A DNA stretch of 9,589 bases from Flavobacteriales bacterium (lineage in GTDB: Bacteria > Bacteroidota > Bacteroidia > Flavobacteriales > BACL11). The notes under the pieces were generated by a model. The model made no database searches, was not told where the DNA came from, and worked only from the letters and a program-made list of their open reading frames with translations. The DNA lies in assembly GCA_012960835.1 (NCBI GenBank), contig DUAL01000331.1, forward strand, positions 1 to 9,589. The letters run 5' to 3'. Positions 1-7,928 of this stretch are shown here, in pieces. The first letter of the stretch is position 1. Each line of letters opens with the position of its first letter. The position numbers and the translations under genes were made by a program.

Positions 1-1251
1 AAAGAAATATTTGGAAATGTAGATTGGATGAGTGTCTCCTTGTATATTTTACTCATCTTTTTCGGCTGGGTAAATATTTATGCTTCACAATATAATGACG
101 ACCAAACTCTTCTTTTCGATTTTTCACAAAGACATGGAAAGCAACTAATTTTTATTACAGCATCTTTATTTGTTGCTTTCATTATTCTGATAATCGACTG
201 GAAATTTTTTGAAGCATTTTCCTATATTTTGTATGGAGGAATTATCATTCTATTAATTATTTTATTAATTACAGGAGAACAAACTGCCGGTGCCACATCA
301 TGGTTTAATATTGGAAACTATAAATTTCAACCCTCAGAATTTGCAAAATTTATCACCATTTTAGCACTTGCAAAATACTTAAATACACATAACATAAAAT
401 TACAATCTTTTGTCACAAAGTTTAGAAGCTTTATCATTATACTATTACCATTACTGCTAATTATTTTACAAAATGATTTAGGAACTGCACTGGTTTTTCT
501 TTCGTTAATACTTGTACTTTATAGAGAGGGGTTATCAGGAAATATCTTATTTATAGGACTTGTTGCTGCTATACTTTTTATAGTCACTTTACTTTTAAAC
601 AAATTTATTTTTATTGGTATTTTAGTAGCAATTTCACTTCTCCTGTTTCTATTTTCAAGACGAAAAAAGAAGGAGTTTATTGTAATTTTTTCAGGGCTTG
701 TTATGGCTGTTTCATTTGTGTTTTCTGTAAGTTATCTTTTTAGCAATATCCTAGCGCCTCATCAAGTGGAAAGAATAAACATACTTTTAGGAAGAGAGAT
801 TGATCCACATGGAGCTGGCTATAATCTGATACAATCTAAAATAGCCATTGGCTCAGGAGGATTTTTTGGAAAAGGATTTTTGGAAGGAACGCAAACAAGA
901 TTTGATTTTGTTCCTGAGCAAAGCACTGATTTTATCTTTTGTACTATTGGAGAAGAATGGGGCTTTTTTGGTTCATTGATATTCATTGTAGTTTTTGTAG
1001 CGCTTCTTATTAGGGTAATCAATTTGGCAGAAAGACAGAGATCAACATTTTGTAGAATTTATGGTTATGGAGTTGCCTCAGTTTTATTTGTTCATTTTGC
1101 AATTAATATAGGGATGACTATTGGACTGGCACCAGTAATTGGCATTCCATTACCTTTTATTAGTTATGGGGGATCTTCCCTAATTGGCTTTACAATTTTG
1201 CTGTTTATTTTTCTGAATTTGGACTCTTACAGATTACAAATTTTGAGATAA
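1..1251 (+). CDS. rodA: RodA, SEDS-family peptidoglycan glycosyltransferase (5' end outside window)
   Basis: RodA polymerises lipid II into glycan strands for lateral-wall growth, working in the inner membrane with a class B penicillin-binding protein (usually PBP2). The protein is almost entirely hydrophobic, with about ten membrane segments. Numbered from the ATG at 28, it carries the SEDS signatures WFNIGNYKFQPSEFAK (residues 92-107), QNDLGTALVF (148-157), the loop IDPHGAGYNLIQSKIAIGSGG (258-278) and GLAPVIGIPLPFISYGGSS (366-384). By family knowledge Asp259 in the DPHGAGY loop should be the catalytic aspartate. The ATG at 28 is probably internal: the frame is open to base 1 and the nine preceding codons (KEIFGNVDW) look like the conserved segment before the first membrane helix, so the true start lies upstream. 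FtsW is the main alternative, but the loop and the DFIFCTIGEEWGFFGS stretch fit RodA better. No promoter is visible because the 5' end is missing. The gene converges on the minus-strand block. Confidence 0.95.
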   Translation, partial: KEIFGNVDWMSVSLYILLIFFGWVNIYASQYNDDQTLLFDFSQRHGKQLIFITASLFVAFIILIIDWKFFEAFSYILYGGIIILLIILLITGEQTAGATSWFNIGNYKFQPSEFAKFITILALAKYLNTHNIKLQSFVTKFRSFIIILLPLLLIILQNDLGTALVFLSLILVLYREGLSGNILFIGLVAAILFIVTLLLNKFIFIGILVAISLLLFLFSRRKKKEFIVIFSGLVMAVSFVFSVSYLFSNILAPHQVERINILLGREIDPHGAGYNLIQSKIAIGSGGFFGKGFLEGTQTRFDFVPEQSTDFIFCTIGEEWGFFGSLIFIVVFVALLIRVINLAERQRSTFCRIYGYGVASVLFVHFAINIGMTIGLAPVIGIPLPFISYGGSSLIGFTILLFIFLNLDSYRLQILR

Positions 1252-1278
1252 ATAAAAACCTCAGCTGAGGTTTTTATT
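1251..1278. terminator. Perfect palindromic two-way terminator between rodA and the PPIase gene
   Basis: A perfect 28-base inverted repeat is centred between 1264 and 1265. Its core CCTCAGCTGAGG is flanked by five A on the left and five T on the right. It folds as a stem with an AGCT loop and has a T run on the downstream side on either strand. It starts at the last base of the rodA stop codon and ends about 25 bases from the stop codon of the convergent PPIase gene, which fits a shared rho-independent terminator. Confidence 0.88.
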
Positions 1279-1303
1279 AATTTTCTTATGAAGAGTACCC
1301 TAC

Positions 1304-3412
1304 CTAATAAAAATCGTTTCTCTTATCCACAACCCCTGCATTTTCCTTTACTGCATTATAAGCAGCAACTGAGGCACTTTGTTTTAAGGCTTGTGATATC
1401 TGAACTTGTTGCTGGGTAAAATCACCAGTAGTTCGTGCTTCATTCTTACTGAGTACTTTTGCAACAAAAACAGCATTATTACCAACAATTACCTGAGTTA
1501 TTTTATCTTTTTCAGATGCGCAAATAAGTCCTACCAATTCAGGTTCATTTCCTAAATTTTGAATTTGGCTACTTAAAAAACTTACTTTTGTAGCTTGTTG
1601 CACTTGGCTTCTCATTGTACTTGCTAATTCGGCTAATGTATTATAGGTTTCTGAATTTATCTCATCAATAATCATTTTACCTTTTTTCTGTTTTCGGACT
1701 TTTGCTTCTATCTCCACCGATACATCTTCCAAAGAAATATCACCTTCCGAATTTACCTTTGTAAGGGTAGCAACCACATAATTATTTCCAAACTCAAATA
1801 CTTCTGAAACTTCACCAACATTTGCATTTCTCATCCATTTTATCAGTCCTCTCGAATTTTCTAATCCTGATATATCTTGCTTGCTTGGTGATACTTTTTC
1901 TTCATTTCTTTTTACTAAATTTTCTGTTGCAACCAAATCATCAAATGTTGTGGTATCAGTATTAAGTAGTACTCCTGCAAATCGTGCAGCTTGTGTATAA
2001 TATTCGTGATAGGTTTCAGAGCTTGGCTCTACAACCCTATCGATATAAGCAATTTTAACTTTTTTTACATTTCGGCTTTTCTTGGTCACCTGAATAAGAT
2101 GAACACCAAATTGGGATTGCACAATAGTCAAATCACCTTTAGTAGCTGTAAAGCAAACCTCATTAAATTCGGCAACCATTGCTCCTTCTTTGAACCATCC
2201 TAAATCGCCACCTTTTATGGCAGAAGTTTTGTCAATGGAGTATTTCTGGGCTAAGTCAGCAAAATCTTTTCCTAACTCAATCTCTTTTTTTACAGACTCA
2301 ACTAATGCATTTGTAGAATCCAAATCTTTATTCTCATCTGGTGCAATTAGTAAGTGCCTTGCTTCTACAGAGTCAGGCCTGTATTGTACATCTGCTAATT
2401 TTGAAACTCGGTAAACGCCCTCAGAAAATAAATACGGACCAACTACCGTTCCTTTTTCACTAGCAAAAAGAGAAGTTGCATTGGTGTCTAAAATACCCTC
2501 TTCTTTTGTAAAGTTGAATATAGCATTTGTATTGTCAGAATTTCTTCTTACAAAAACCTCAAAATCCGTATTGGCAGCAAAAGTTTTTGTTAAATTGGCA
2601 AGATTGTTCTTAGTATCCTCTTCATCTTTTGTAGATGGCGTCACAGTAAAAACTACATAATCTACATTTCTAGATTCATCTTGTTGATACTCACTTAAAT
2701 GGCCTTCATAGTAGTCTTCAATTTCTGATTCTGAAACCCCTACCAAACTATCAGCAATATGATTAAAAGAAATAGGTACATATTCGAAACTAATGTTTTC
2801 ATTCCCTTGATTAAAATATAACTGGGCTTCTGCTGAGCTTACATACATTCCTTGCTCAACAAGTAGTCTATATTTGTCGTTTTTTCTGAGATTACTAATA
2901 TACTCTTCAAAACCCAACCATTGCTCCCTGGCCTCCCCTGTTTGATCGTTATCTAACTCTTTCATGTATTGAATCATTCTTGCTCTATCAAATTGCTTAG
3001 TAGCAGGATCTTGGAATATTTCAATTTTACTAATTTCAGAATGTACATTATTTCCTTGAAATAGCTCAAATAATTCCTCTGAATCAACATCAATTCCAAG
3101 CTCTTCATATTCCATATTCATCAAAAGTTCCTTAATATACTCATCCCAAATAGAATTCCTGATTTGAGATATGCTTTCTGTTAGTGTAGCATTTTGATTG
3201 GCGTTTTTCCAGTTTTCTATGCCTTTTTGCATCCTTTCTTCAAATATTTGGATGGAGATTTCCTCTCCGGCAACTTCCCCAACAAAAAATCCACCTCCTC
3301 CACCGCTTCTTGTAGATTGCATAAAATCACCTAAAATAAATGCTAACATTGCTACTCCTATTACCAATAATAATAGTGTTGATCGTTTTCTAATACTTCC
3401 TAGTGTTGACAT
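1304..3412 (-). CDS. PpiD/SurA-like membrane-anchored peptidyl-prolyl cis-trans isomerase
   Basis: This is a periplasmic folding factor of the parvulin class, 702 residues, anchored in the inner membrane by one N-terminal helix (about residues 12-30, preceded by RKR) in an N-in orientation. A five-glycine stretch (37-41) follows the anchor. Residues 45-245 resemble the SurA/PpiD N-terminal chaperone region. A parvulin (PPIC) domain spans about 348-445. It shows ARHLLI with His353, Asp394 at the position of the parvulin Cys/Asp catalytic residue, GGDLGWFKEGAMVAEF (401-416) and FGVHLI with His438. A second, degenerate parvulin-like segment (about 515-555, SRGLIKWMR and GNNYVVATL) has no histidine and is probably a non-catalytic chaperone domain. 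The family assists folding of exported and outer-membrane proteins. The start is an ATG giving a compact n-region, with no strong Shine-Dalgarno. It is the last gene of the block, 80 bases after the CNNM gene, with no terminator or TAnnTTTG box in that gap, so it is probably co-transcribed. Confidence 0.88.
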   Translation of the reverse strand: MSTLGSIRKRSTLLLLVIGVAMLAFILGDFMQSTRSGGGGGFFVGEVAGEEISIQIFEERMQKGIENWKNANQNATLTESISQIRNSIWDEYIKELLMNMEYEELGIDVDSEELFELFQGNNVHSEISKIEIFQDPATKQFDRARMIQYMKELDNDQTGEAREQWLGFEEYISNLRKNDKYRLLVEQGMYVSSAEAQLYFNQGNENISFEYVPISFNHIADSLVGVSESEIEDYYEGHLSEYQQDESRNVDYVVFTVTPSTKDEEDTKNNLANLTKTFAANTDFEVFVRRNSDNTNAIFNFTKEEGILDTNATSLFASEKGTVVGPYLFSEGVYRVSKLADVQYRPDSVEARHLLIAPDENKDLDSTNALVESVKKEIELGKDFADLAQKYSIDKTSAIKGGDLGWFKEGAMVAEFNEVCFTATKGDLTIVQSQFGVHLIQVTKKSRNVKKVKIAYIDRVVEPSSETYHEYYTQAARFAGVLLNTDTTTFDDLVATENLVKRNEEKVSPSKQDISGLENSRGLIKWMRNANVGEVSEVFEFGNNYVVATLTKVNSEGDISLEDVSVEIEAKVRKQKKGKMIIDEINSETYNTLAELASTMRSQVQQATKVSFLSSQIQNLGNEPELVGLICASEKDKITQVIVGNNAVFVAKVLSKNEARTTGDFTQQQVQISQALKQSASVAAYNAVKENAGVVDKRNDFY

Positions 3413-3492
3413 ACTTTAATTTGTTTTTTTGAGCTGGCGAATATACGATTTATTAGAAATAAAAAAGAGTTTGCAACAGCTGAATTTATTTG

Positions 3493-4728
3493 CTAAATAG
3501 TATGAATTTGGATTAATTGTATGCTTCTATCATTTACTTCTTTTACTACAAATTTAAATGATTCAACTTCTACCTGAGTTTCTACTTCTGGAATATCTTC
3601 ATGGAAATGAAGCAATAGGCCTGCTAGAGTTTCGTATTCTTCTGATGTGGGCAGATTCAAATTATACTTTTTATTGATGGCATCTACTTCTGTACGGGCT
3701 GAAAAGAGAAAAGTTTTTTCATCTATTTTTTTATCAATAAGTGACTCCTGATCATGCTCATCCTCTATCTCGCCAACAATTTCTTCCGTTACATCTTCCA
3801 CTGTTACCATTCCTGATGTGCCACCATATTCATCAACCACTACTGCAACTGCCCTATGCTCATTAATAAAAAGTTCGAGTAAATCGCTCGCTACCATTGT
3901 TTCGGTTACAATAGGTATTGGCATCAAAATAGACTTTATTCGTTTTGGTTTTTTGAACAAATCTAAGGAATGCACATACCCAATTATATTATCAATATCA
4001 TTTTTATAAACAAGTATTTTTGAAAGTTTTGACGATATGAATTTATCTTTCAACTGCAAAATAGAAGTGCCTAATTCAACAGCAACAATTTCAGTTCGGG
4101 GTACCATGCATTCCCTGGCTTTTATGCTTGGAAGTTCAAGAGCATTTTGCAACATTTTAACTTCCATATTTTCTTCTTCTTGGGCTTTGAGCATACTTAA
4201 ATAAGCATCTAAATCTACCCTGTCAAATAACCTTTGGTTTTCGTCTATTTCTACTTTGAATAGGGCCCTTAAAATCCATTTCGACAAAGTAATCATCAGC
4301 AGAATAAAAGGATAAAGTAATAGGTAAGAAATTATTAAAGGGAGAGAAAAAAACTTTAATACCCTATTTGAATTTATCCTAAAAATAGCTTTTGGAATAA
4401 ACTCTGCTACCACTAAAATAATAAGGGTGGAAATAATGGTTTGTGCTATAATTAAAAGGAATGCAGAGCCAATAAATTCACTTAAATTATATTCTAAAAA
4501 TTTTGCCATCATCACTCCATAAACTACTAAGGCAATGTTGTTGCCAATAAGCATGCTAACAATAAAATGAGACTCTTGTTTTGTGAAAACAGAAATAATT
4601 TTTGAACTAAAGTTTTTTGATTTTTTATCAAGCTCTAATTTTAATTTGTTGGCAGAAATAAAAGCAATTTCCATGCCTGAAAAAAAAGCCGATAGCAAAA
4701 GGGTAATAATAATTAGAAAAACTTCCAT
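3493..4728 (-). CDS. CNNM/CorC-family membrane protein with CBS pair (HlyC/CorC-type 'hemolysin')
   Basis: A 411-residue protein with the full architecture of the family. The N-terminal CNNM (DUF21) transmembrane domain covers about residues 1-150, including SAFFSGMEIAF (13-23), IGNNIALVVYG (61-71) and EFIPKA (109-114). A CBS pair runs from MVPRTEI (208-214) to about 320, ending in DEYGGTSGMVTVEDVTEEI (299-317) followed by the acidic GEIEDEHD. A CorC/HlyC accessory domain lies at about 335-411. Family members are linked to Mg2+/Co2+ export or its regulation, with CBS domains that bind adenine nucleotides in several homologues. The old name hemolysin is not supported as a function. The gliding protein GldE belongs to the same family, but gldD is not next to it here, so I do not use that name. 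It starts 29 bases after lptC and ends 80 bases before the PPIase gene. The ATG is adopted because the first membrane helix begins at once. Confidence 0.9.
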   Translation of the reverse strand: MEVFLIIITLLLSAFFSGMEIAFISANKLKLELDKKSKNFSSKIISVFTKQESHFIVSMLIGNNIALVVYGVMMAKFLEYNLSEFIGSAFLLIIAQTIISTLIILVVAEFIPKAIFRINSNRVLKFFSLPLIISYLLLYPFILLMITLSKWILRALFKVEIDENQRLFDRVDLDAYLSMLKAQEEENMEVKMLQNALELPSIKARECMVPRTEIVAVELGTSILQLKDKFISSKLSKILVYKNDIDNIIGYVHSLDLFKKPKRIKSILMPIPIVTETMVASDLLELFINEHRAVAVVVDEYGGTSGMVTVEDVTEEIVGEIEDEHDQESLIDKKIDEKTFLFSARTEVDAINKKYNLNLPTSEEYETLAGLLLHFHEDIPEVETQVEVESFKFVVKEVNDRSIQLIQIHTI

Positions 4729-4757
4729 TAATTTGGTAAAGTTAGGTAAAAATACAT

Positions 4758-5330
4758 CTAATTTAAAGTGTCGTTTCCATCTTTGATATTAATACTTCCT
4801 CTCACATTTGTGATTTTATAGGATGAAAAATCAGTGGTAGACTCAAATCCTTCCCCGAAAATCACTTCATCTTTAGTGGTAATTCTTACTAATTTTTCAG
4901 TAAAAATAAGGTTTGTTCTTTCGTCCCAGATTAGTTGTTCCGTATTTAATTTTTCCTGTTTTTGGTTTATTAACTCCACATTTACTTGCGCCATCATTTG
5001 CTCCTTTTTTTCATCTATGATAGCCTCTTGGGCCGTAAGGGTTGAAGTAATAATGGCTGAATCATTAAAAAAATGAACGACAATACCATCAGAAAAGTTA
5101 ATTGTAGAAGTTGCAGTATATCGCTCAATTTTTTTAGCAATTATTTTTACCTTTACCTTTCCTTTTTCTGTATAAATTAACTCTGCCTCCTTTATGGTTT
5201 CGGAAGGTAAATTTTTACTACTTATAAAAGTTTCAACAATTTTTGGATCGTTACTACAAGCGGAAAACATAAAAATACAAAAGCACAATATTATGCTTTG
5301 CATACATATTATTCTAAGGAAAACTCTCAA
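4758..5330 (-). CDS. lptC: LptC, LPS-export ABC transporter periplasmic lipoprotein
   Basis: LptC passes lipopolysaccharide from the LptBFG inner-membrane transporter to the periplasmic LptA bridge. The 190-residue product begins with a lipoprotein signal: Arg2 and Arg6, a hydrophobic run, then a lipobox FSAC with Cys25 as the acylated residue. The mature part has the beta-rich LptC pattern of the phylum: FSDGIVVHFFND (79-90), a run of alternating strands, then LNTEQLIWDERTNLIFTEK (128-146) and GEGFESTTDFSSYKI (159-173). The start is TTG at 5330-5328, overlapping the TGA stop of the upstream TPR gene as TTGA. I prefer it to the ATG at 5303-5301 because the shorter form would have no basic residue before its hydrophobic stretch. 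A lipobox is a difference from E. coli LptC, which keeps an uncleaved membrane helix. The other lpt genes are not in the window. Confidence 0.85.
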   Translation of the reverse strand: MRVFLRIICMQSIILCFCIFMFSACSNDPKIVETFISSKNLPSETIKEAELIYTEKGKVKVKIIAKKIERYTATSTINFSDGIVVHFFNDSAIITSTLTAQEAIIDEKKEQMMAQVNVELINQKQEKLNTEQLIWDERTNLIFTEKLVRITTKDEVIFGEGFESTTDFSSYKITNVRGSINIKDGNDTLN

Positions 5331-6619
5331 TCTCTTGTTCTTACTTTTGTCTTTTCATTTATCCAGCATTCCACCAAAAAAGTTTGTCCAGATTCTATGC
5401 CTTCAAAAAAACATTGTTCTGTATTTGGAAAAAATTTGGAATAAGTAGCAATGGCTTTGTTTGCTTTATCGGCAACTGAGGAGTCCACTGATTTTGCCTT
5501 TATAAATTTATCGACAACAAGCCAATAAATGGTTGCAGTTTCAAAATCGGTAGAGGAACATTTTTTAACTGATGATGCGTAAATATTGGCAATGCTGATA
5601 AATGGCTCTCCCCATTCTGGGCGCAATTCTACCGATTTAAAAGCAATCATTCTTGCTGTACTGTATGAACCTGAAATACGATAGGCATCTGCCAATTCCA
5701 AATAATATCTTGCCCTTGCTTTATCCTCTTCTTCTAATTCCACTGCTTGCTTAAAATAATCAATGGCTGTTGCATATTTCTTTTTTAGCACATTCAGTTT
5801 TCCCATCTTGCTTGCTGACAAAGCAGATGGAGATAAAGAATGTAACTTGGTTGCAGCATCAAAATAAAGGGGGTTATCATTACATTCTTTGCTATCTAAA
5901 AGCCGTATAATCCTTTTTAGTAAATCAACATCTTCTGTTTCGCTATTAAACTTTGTAGAAAATATTCCAATCAAATCATCACAATTGGCATAGGGGGCAA
6001 AAAGAGATTCAATTATCTCAGAAGATTGAGTATAGTACTTTGCCGTTTTTACATTATTCAATATATTATAATCGATTATTTCTGCAACTCTGGCATAGCA
6101 TTCTAATACTGCTTGTTTATCCAATTTTTTATTTTTTTCCATCAGAGTAGCAGCTTTAAAATAAGCTAACAAAGCGCCTGCTTCCGAACTATTTCCCTGC
6201 ATTTCTAAGGATTTTCCTAAAATAGAATAAGCATCCTCAAAATTAGAGGGGTTGTATTTTATTAAATCAGCTCCTTTTTTTCCAAGTACATACCCCTGTT
6301 TTCCAAAATACTCAATCCTTTTATCGTAAATCATCATAAGGGTGTCGATATAAGCTTGCTTATTTTCAGGATTTTTTTTCATCAAATATTTAATGAGTGT
6401 TGGTCCATTTTTGAAAATATTTCCGCTTGATGAAGGGCAATTATTATATACCCAACGCCATGGCTTTATGGCGTCATCATAATTTTTTTGCTTGTAGTAT
6501 TCTCGGTACAATGAAAGATTTATCACGCAATTTACACTATCCTCTCCGTATTTGTTTTGTGATTTCACTTCACCAGCCAAAAACAAAACACAAAATAATA
6601 TCCCAATTTTTTTAGTCAT
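5327..6619 (-). CDS. Secreted TPR protein, conserved in Bacteroidota, function unknown
   Basis: A 430-residue exported protein. The signal peptide is MTKKIGILFCVLFLAGEVKS with likely cleavage before Gln21, and there is no lipobox or later membrane helix, so it is probably periplasmic. The middle is almost all helical. TPR-like helix pairs are clearest at about residues 265-345, where the spacing of small and aromatic residues fits (YATAIDYFKQAVELEEEDK, then ARYYLELADAYRISGSYSTA). An N-terminal segment around 31-61 and a C-terminal segment around 396-428 (FFPNTEQCFFEGIES, then TFLVECWINEKTKVR) look like conserved family blocks outside the repeats. The mature protein has eight cysteines. The ATG is preceded by a purine-rich AAAGAAGAAAA stretch. 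It lies 13 bases after the barrel gene and overlaps lptC by four bases, so it is probably translated with them. TPR proteins usually hold protein complexes together; a role in outer-membrane or LPS assembly is inferred only from position. Confidence 0.82.
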   Translation of the reverse strand: MTKKIGILFCVLFLAGEVKSQNKYGEDSVNCVINLSLYREYYKQKNYDDAIKPWRWVYNNCPSSSGNIFKNGPTLIKYLMKKNPENKQAYIDTLMMIYDKRIEYFGKQGYVLGKKGADLIKYNPSNFEDAYSILGKSLEMQGNSSEAGALLAYFKAATLMEKNKKLDKQAVLECYARVAEIIDYNILNNVKTAKYYTQSSEIIESLFAPYANCDDLIGIFSTKFNSETEDVDLLKRIIRLLDSKECNDNPLYFDAATKLHSLSPSALSASKMGKLNVLKKKYATAIDYFKQAVELEEEDKARARYYLELADAYRISGSYSTARMIAFKSVELRPEWGEPFISIANIYASSVKKCSSTDFETATIYWLVVDKFIKAKSVDSSVADKANKAIATYSKFFPNTEQCFFEGIESGQTFLVECWINEKTKVRTRD

Positions 6620-6632
6620 TTTTCTTCTTTTT

Positions 6633-7928
6633 TTAATCGTATTTTCTTTTTACAAACCAAATATCACTAAGACTTAGCCCAATTTGAAAATGCAAAAACT
6701 GTTCTTTTATTAAGTTATTATTTATTGTTCCTCTTTCTCCTATCTCAACCGACAAATTGATTTCTGATTTTGTTTTTCGTAAAGGAAGCCCTAAACCGAA
6801 ACTTACACTTTTTTCGTTTAGTTGGGTATTGTATAATTGTAAATAGGAATTCTGAAACTTACCTCCAAATCGGAATTTGATGAGTTTCCAATATTTATTT
6901 ACGGACATATTATCGGCTGTGTATTGCAAACCACCAGAGAATTTCATGCTATTTGCCAAAGAGTCAGATTTGCCAAACATACGGTATGCTGACCAATCTT
7001 GCATTGAAAAATCTGCCATAAGCAACCACTTTTTATCAATATCTACTGACATTCCCAACCCTAAATTTTGCGGTAAAATCATATTACAATCCTCACAGCC
7101 ACTAATGGTGTAATCCTCAATTGTATCCTTTACCACTTCATAAATGGAGGAAAGAATTTCATAATTTTCTGTAAGAACCGTTTGTTTGGCAGCAATTTTT
7201 GCATTGTTGTTGGCTGTAAAACCCAATGTGAAAAATATTTTTTCGTTTATCTCTTTATTATACATTAAACCCAACTGATAAAAAAAGCCCTTTGCTGAAA
7301 TAGTAGAATTTTTTCGTGTATTATATGGTTTATTGAAACTCTCTCCCTCTGTAAAAATGACTTTTTTATTTCTGTTCAGCCCTCCAAAAAGATAATTGGC
7401 ATTTGCTCCAACCGAAAGGTTTTCAGTCAAATTATAAGCCGCCCCAACATATAATAAACTAAGGCCGCCATCTCCATTATAAGAATAATTTATCAGTCCT
7501 AAATCTGGGTGAGATTCAGTGTCCTCAATATGATAGCCGATATTACTAAAAGGCAATAATCCAGCACTTGCTCCAATCTTTTTAGTGAGGGGAAATCCTA
7601 ATATAAGATGAGAAAAAGAGGATGAGTTGGTTATTTGCTCTAAATTGGAAGTTTGCATTTTAGTAGTTTGGTGCATCCCTCCAGTTGAGAAGATAAAAGA
7701 ATTTGCCTTAAAAGCAGAATAAGAAGCTGGGTTGTAGGGATTTATAATATTGGGATTATAACTTCCAATAGAAGTGCCTCCCATTGCCGCATATTCTGAT
7801 AAGATATTGGATTGTAAATCACCAACACCAAAACGGGAATATGGTGAATTTGTTTGGTTTTGGGCATTTACACTTCCCCCATAAAAAAATAAAAACAGAA
7901 GGAAAAGATAGAAGTTGTTATTTCGCAT
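6633..7928 (-). CDS. FadL/OmpP1-like outer-membrane beta-barrel protein, function unknown
   Basis: A 431-residue outer-membrane protein. It has a signal peptide (residues 1-22, hydrophobic FYLFLLFLFFYGG, VNA then Gln23) followed by the motif NSPYSRFGVGDL (27-38), which I associate with a Bacteroidota barrel family related to OmpP1/FadL/TodX. The rest alternates short hydrophobic and polar beta strands, for example LSLLYVGAAYNLTENLSVGAN and VSFGLGLPLRKTKSEINLSVE, as in a 14-stranded-type barrel. Its last strands (LHFQIGLSLSDIWFVKRKYD) end close to the C-terminus. The only two cysteines form CEDC at 278-281. I choose the ATG at 7928-7926, which gives an 11-base overlap with coaX, rather than a TTG nine bases further upstream. 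Known FadL proteins take up hydrophobic compounds; whether this one does is not shown by the sequence. It sits directly before the secreted TPR protein and two genes before lptC. Confidence 0.8.
   Translation of the reverse strand: MRNNNFYLFLLFLFFYGGSVNAQNQTNSPYSRFGVGDLQSNILSEYAAMGGTSIGSYNPNIINPYNPASYSAFKANSFIFSTGGMHQTTKMQTSNLEQITNSSSFSHLILGFPLTKKIGASAGLLPFSNIGYHIEDTESHPDLGLINYSYNGDGGLSLLYVGAAYNLTENLSVGANANYLFGGLNRNKKVIFTEGESFNKPYNTRKNSTISAKGFFYQLGLMYNKEINEKIFFTLGFTANNNAKIAAKQTVLTENYEILSSIYEVVKDTIEDYTISGCEDCNMILPQNLGLGMSVDIDKKWLLMADFSMQDWSAYRMFGKSDSLANSMKFSGGLQYTADNMSVNKYWKLIKFRFGGKFQNSYLQLYNTQLNEKSVSFGLGLPLRKTKSEINLSVEIGERGTINNNLIKEQFLHFQIGLSLSDIWFVKRKYD

Noticed and set aside
28..30. ATG taken as the rodA start
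   Set aside because: The frame is open to base 1 and the preceding nine codons encode residues resembling the conserved stretch before the first RodA helix, so the gene is cut by the window edge and this Met is probably internal.
3413..3492. Separate promoter for the PPIase gene in its 80-base upstream gap
   Set aside because: No TAnnTTTG box is present on the minus strand in this gap, so a separate promoter cannot be supported from sequence.
3493..4728. Naming the CNNM-family gene gldE
   Set aside because: GldE belongs to this family, but the usual gldD neighbour is absent and LptC/PPIase neighbours are present instead, so only the family name is justified.
5194..5448. 84-codon plus-strand open frame across the TPR-lptC junction
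   Set aside because: It is antisense to the lipoprotein signal and the TPR C-terminus; the coding signal belongs to the minus strand.
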